Source: Anthopleura xanthogrammica
Lineage: Eukaryota > Cnidaria > Anthozoa > Actiniaria > Actiniidae
DNA length: 64,000 bases
Assembly (NCBI GenBank): GCA_964019055.1
Contig: OZ025215.1
Coordinates: 10,894,208 to 10,958,207 of the forward strand
Direction of reading: 5' to 3'
The first letter of the stretch is position 1, and the number at the start of each line of letters is the position of its first letter. Position numbers and translations under genes: made by a program. A model generated the notes under the pieces. The model had not been told where the DNA came from and searched no databases. It worked only from the letters and a program-made list of their open reading frames with translations. Positions 59,303 to 64,000 of the stretch are shown here, one piece after another.

Positions 59303-61560
59303 TATTCTATTCTATTCTCATCTATTCTATTCTATTCTCATCTATTCTATTCTATTCTCATCTATTCTATTCTCATCTATTCTATTCTATTCTATTCTAT
59401 TCTATTCTATTCTATTCTATTCTATTCTATTCTATTCTATTCTATTCTATTCTATTCTATTCTATTCTATTCTATTCTATTCTATTCTATTCTATTCTCA
59501 TCTATTCTATTCTATTCTATTCTATTCTATTCTATTCTATTCTATTCTATTCTATTCTATTCTATTCTATTCTATTCTATTCTATTCTATTCTATTCTAT
59601 TCTATTCTATTCTATTCTCATCTATTCTATTCTATTCTATTCTATTCTATTCTATTCTATTCTATTCTATTCTATTCTATTCTATTCTATTCTATTCTAT
59701 TCTATTCTATTCTATTCTATTCTATTCTATTCTATTCTATTCTATTCTATTCTATTCTATTCTATTCTATTCTATTCTCATCTATTCTATTCTATTCTCA
59801 TCTATTCTATTCTATTCTCATCTATTCTATTCTATTCTATTCTATTCTATTCTATTCTATTCTATTCTATTCTATTCTATTCTCATCTATTCTATTCTAT
59901 TCTCATCTATTCTATTCTATTCTATTCTATTCTATTCTATTCTATTCTATTCTATTCTATTCTATTCTATTCTATTCTCATCTATTCTCATCTATTCTAT
60001 TCTATTCTATTCTATTCTATTCTATTCTCATCTATTCTATTCTATTCTATTCTATTCTATTCTATTCTATTCTATTCTATTCTATTCTCATCTATTCTAT
60101 TCTATTCTAATCTATTCTATTCTATTCTCATCTATTCTATTCTATTCTATTCTATTCTATTCTATTCTATTCTCATCTATTCTATTCTATTCTCATCTAT
60201 TCTATTCTATTCTCATCTGTTCTATTCTATTCTATTCTATTCTATTCTATTCTATTCTCATCTATTCTATTCTATTCTCATCTATTCTATTCTATTCTAT
60301 TCTATTCTATTCTATTCTATTCTATTCTATTCTATTCTATTCTATTCTATTCTATTCTATTCTATTCTATTCTATTCTATTCTATTCTATTCTCATCTAT
60401 TCTCATCTATTCTATTCTATTCTATTCTATTCTATTCTATTCTATTCTATTCTATTCTATTCTAATCTATTCTATTCTATTCTCATCTATTCTATTCTAT
60501 TCTATTCTATTCTATTCTATTCTATTCTATTCTATTCTATTCTATTCTATTCTATTCTATTCTATTCTATTCTATTCTATTCTATTCTATTCTATTCTAT
60601 TCTATTCTATTCTATTCTATTCTATTCTATTCTATTCTATTCTATTCTATTCTATTCTATTCTATTCTATTCTATTCTATTCTATTCTCATCTATTCTAT
60701 TCTATTCTATTCTATTCTATTCTATTCTATTCTATTCTATTCTATTCTATTCTATTCTATTCTATTCTATTCTATTCTATTCTATTCTATTCTATTCTAT
60801 TCTATTCTATTCTATTCTATTCTATTCTATTCTATTCTATTCTATTCTATTCTATTCTATTCTCATCTATTATATTCTATTCTCATCTATTCTATTCTAT
60901 TCTCATCTATTCTATTCTATTCTATTCTATTCTATTCTATTCTATTCTATTCTATTCTATTCTATTCTATTCTCATCTATTCTATTCTATTCTATTCTAT
61001 TCTATTCTATTCTATTCTATTCTATTCTATTCTATTCTATTCTATTCTATTCTATTCTATTTTATTCTATTCTATTCCCTCTATTCTATTCTATTCTATT
61101 CTATTCTATTCTATTCTATTCTATTCTATTCTATTCTATTCTATTCTATTCTATTCTCATCTATTCTATTCTCATCTATTCTATTCTCATCTATTCTATT
61201 CTATTCTATTCTATTCTATTCTATTCTATTCTATTCTATTCTATTCTATTCTATTCTATTCTATTCTATTCTATTCTATTCTATTCTATTCTATTCTATT
61301 CTATTCTATTCTATTCTATTCTATTCTATTCTATTCTATTCTATTCTATTCTATTCTATTCTATTCTATTCTATTCTATTCTATTCTATTCTATTCTATT
61401 CTATTCTATTCTATTCTATTCTATTCTATTCTATTCTATTCTATTCTATTCTATTCTATTCTATTCTATTCTATTCTATTCTATTCTATTCTATTCTATT
61501 CTATTCTATTCTATTCTATTCTATTCTATTCTATTCTATTCTATTCTATTCTATTCTATT
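59303..61560. repeat. (TATTC)n pentanucleotide array, about 2.26 kb
   Basis: About 450 units of tattc with recurrent 'tctcatctat' variants, denser on the left and absent from the last 380 bases. Long ORFs (IYSILF-type repeats) are artefacts. Confidence 0.98.
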
Positions 61561-61575
61561 AGAGTGCAAATAATA

Positions 61576-63744
61576 GAGTGATTACAATAAACCCGTTCAA
61601 CAAAATCTGTTAGTCAAAGTGTACGACTATCTGCTAGCGTTTATTAGTGTGTATTAGCCTAGTGTAACTAGCTCATGTGTGAAGACTACAACTTTATTGG
61701 TTAAATTTAGCAAGACGAAATAACGGTCTCATTCTACTGAAAAACAATATTTTTACAACGAGTCATTTGCTTTACAAATTTTAAACTGTAAATAAGTAAT
61801 TCATTCCGTGTAAAAGATTGAATTAAAGCTTTGCCGTTTTGCCTTCTACAATCTCTCCAGTTATCCGACTTAAAAATTGAAATACATATAAATGTCAATA
61901 AACATGTATAGACTATATTCATTTGTTGTCTGTTTAATAATTTTTGTTTTAGACTATTTGTTGTCTACTTAGAGTCTATTAGCTAGTACTTGTGATTAAT
62001 AGTGTGTATTAGTCTAGTAATTGTTGAACGGGTTTAGAGGAGTCTCCCTAAATGTCGAGTGTCGAGTGTCGAGGGTAGCATGTCGAGGGTCGAGGGTATA
62101 AAGTCGAGGGTAGGAATATATAGTTTGGATAATGTAAAGGGTATAGGTAAAATAGATAACATAATTTAGTTAATTTAGAATTTATCGTCAGCCGCGCTAA
62201 CATTTAGTTGCCGCGAACACTTGTACGTAAACGGCTTCAAAGCAATTCTTGAAACGAAATTTGTGAATTTACTAATATGAAAAGGATCAGTGTCCCTAAT
62301 AGTTCCAAGTTTGATCAGAGGTTCACCATTTCATATTTATAAAGTCAAACCTTTCTGCAATGTACTAAACCTGATTGACAAAGTACTCAGTCACGATCGT
62401 AAATATAGAATATTCATGAACGCTGCGTAGAAGCTAACTTAAATGGAACAGTAGATCACATTTCGACTTGGAACTATTATACGGTAGTTATAAATGCCAT
62501 AGAGCAAGATGAAACACGTCCAGCTCTCTCTTCTAAACACGATCACTTTACAGTGTTACTTAGATTGCGTAAATTTGTTATCCGACTCAATCACGGTTAA
62601 ATCGTCGCCGGATGACGGAATTGTCACAGAATAAAATCAAAGTTAGAATCAAACAAGAAATCAAACATAGAACATGCCTTATGAATAAAAGTGATAAATG
62701 ATAGCGTAAGAAAATTAAAACAGAATACTGTAACTTTTACATACAGTATTTCGTAGTTTTTCTTGTTGTTTATTCATCGGAATCAGTATTTATGATACCA
62801 GACCAGATATCTGACCTGGGTCAAATTGCTTGCATGGTTGTCAGATAACAAATCTAATTACAAAAATAAAGAAAGCAAATTATGAGCGTTGTAAAATTCA
62901 TCCTTACAGTTTATATATTCTTATTCCCATACTCAGTCGTAATGTAAAAGATCCCCTGAAAAATCTCCAGTACAAGATTATAATAGTTTTAACACAAACA
63001 ATTCATTTTTATTCATACTGCATTTGACTACGTTTTTTCGATACCATATATGAAATATTTTTACATTTTTTATTACTCTGTCTTTGTATAAAAAAGATTC
63101 TAAAATTGAAAATGTGCTCTCAAAGAAAAAATTAACTTCTAGCCCTCCCATTTTTAAAGTGCTCCGCCGTCCCTGAAATAAAAAATAACTTTATAAATAT
63201 GAAATGGTGAACCTCTGATCAAACTCGGAACTATTAGGGACACTGATCCTTTTCATATTAGTAAATTCACAAATTTCGTTTCAAGAATTGCTTTGAAGCC
63301 GTTTACGTACAAGTGTTCGCGGCAACTAAATGTTAGCGCGGCTGACGATAAATTCTAAATTAACTAAATTATGTTATCTATTTTTCCTATACCCTTTACA
63401 TTATCCAAACTATATATTCCTACCCTCGACTTCATACCCTCGACCCTCGACTTCATACCCTCGACCCTCGACATGCTACCCTCGACACTCGACACTCGAC
63501 ATTTAGGGAGACTCGTTTAGAGTGATTGCAATAAACCCGTTCAACAATTACTAGACTAATACACACTATTAATCACAAGTACTAGCTAATAGACTCTAAG
63601 TAGACTACAAATAGTCTAAAACAAAAATTATTAAACAGACAACAAATGAATGTAGTCTATACATGTTTATTGACATTTATATGTATTTCAATTTTTAAGT
63701 CGGATAACTGGAAAGATTGTAGAAGGCAAAACGGCAAAGCTTTA
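61576..63744. mobile_element. Large inverted-repeat (foldback) element
   Basis: Arms 61825-62345 and 63188-63744 are inverted, near-identical copies of 520-560 bp around an 840-bp centre. Each arm contains (tcgagggtcgagggta)-like short tandem repeats. A motif aataaacccgttcaacaa lies at 61586 and 63530 and inverted at about 62020, so a smaller element (about 61576-62036) appears nested in the left arm. The centre has no recognisable transposase; a 65-codon frame at 62830 is unremarkable. Confidence 0.8.
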
Positions 63745-63745
63745 C

Positions 63746-63850
63746 AGCAATAACCGTTGTATCGCGATCCGCCGTTTCAAAACCTCGTTTGAATTTTGGT
63801 CTTTTGCGAGCCGTCAATCATCTTGGATTTTTGCAAATTAGTCTATGCAC
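63746..63850. repeat. Dispersed repeat shared with 17690-17780
   Basis: 'ccgttgtatcgcgatccgcc', 'gagccgtcaatcat' and 'tgcaaattag' in order, as in the first GPCR intron. It sits directly upstream of an ORF start, as a promoter or the 5' end of a repeat family would. Confidence 0.5.
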
Positions 63851-63917
63851 GCTCGCTCATTCGGCCATCACATACTTCGATCTTGTTTTATTTTATTTTA
63901 TTTTTTCGAAAATCTAA

Positions 63918-64000
63918 ATGGATTCGGAGATATTCCAAGAAGTTGTGATGGAGAGCTTTTCGAGTCTTCTTTCTGTCAAGTATTCAAGCCATTCTTGGAG
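63918..64000 (+). CDS. Start of unidentified ORF, cut by window end
   Basis: ATG at 63918 opens at least 27 codons (MDSEIFQEVVMESFSSLLSV...), running off the window. The product is not recognisable. The upstream repeat (63746-63850) suggests that the ORF may belong to a dispersed gene family or mobile element. Confidence 0.3.
   Translation, partial: MDSEIFQEVVMESFSSLLSVKYSSHSW

Noticed and set aside
59104..61573. ORFs of 294 to 757 codons of Ile/Leu/Phe/Tyr/Ser repeats
   Set aside because: The tattc unit contains no stop in these frames; pure satellite artefact.

Overview
The window is eukaryotic and animal. Its genes are split by GT-AG introns, the intergenic DNA is AT-rich and packed with short palindromic (MITE-like) elements, and it carries a tRNA-derived SINE and several satellite arrays. 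The gene set (polo-like kinase, ASB protein, COA7, the ciliary radial-spoke protein RSPH1, leucine-rich-repeat GPCRs, a DAN-domain BMP antagonist) and the style of SINE and MITEs suggest a cnidarian, most likely an anthozoan such as a coral or sea anemone. That assignment is inference; no ribosomal or mitochondrial marker is present.

Layout. 180-2988 (+): 3' part of a polo-like kinase gene with two polo boxes. 4185-8020 (+): a complete six-exon ankyrin-repeat/SOCS-box gene. 9012-10306 (-): COA7-like Sel1-repeat mitochondrial assembly factor. 10829-12956 (-): RSPH1, with a candidate RFX X-box about 115 bp upstream of the start codon. 13-16.9 kb: intergenic DNA full of palindromic elements. 16939-21874 and 24937-29680 (+): two paralogous leucine-rich-repeat GPCR genes with 72-nt LRR exons and one large exon carrying the whole 7TM domain. 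32561-33968 (+): a small three-exon gene, possibly LRAT/NlpC-like, with an in-frame TGA. 37503-38078 (-): a gremlin/cerberus-type DAN-domain secreted protein.

40.9-59.2 kb is the unusual part. It holds an intronless tandem cluster of genes coding for a guanylate-binding-protein-like (GB1/RHD3-type) GTPase domain fused to a C-terminal Peptidase_S74 / intramolecular-chaperone auto-processing domain. That domain class is known from phage tailspikes and from the membrane-tethered transcription factor MYRF. Here the Ser and Lys of the self-cleavage dyad are present with the usual spacing. Three full-length copies are intact (44047, 47439, 50889). One has a frameshifted N-terminus (54674), two lack the front half of the GTPase (49044, 56114), and one is only a signal-peptide stub (58180). 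The copies lie in two tandem units of about 7 kb. The whole cluster lies between two copies of a flank headed by a (gtgagtcg)n minisatellite.

59.3-61.6 kb is a 2.26-kb pentanucleotide array. 61.6-63.7 kb is a large inverted-repeat element. The window ends in the first codons of an unidentified ORF. Apart from the S74-GTPase cluster and the two GPCR paralogues, neighbouring genes look functionally unrelated, as is normal in animal genomes.
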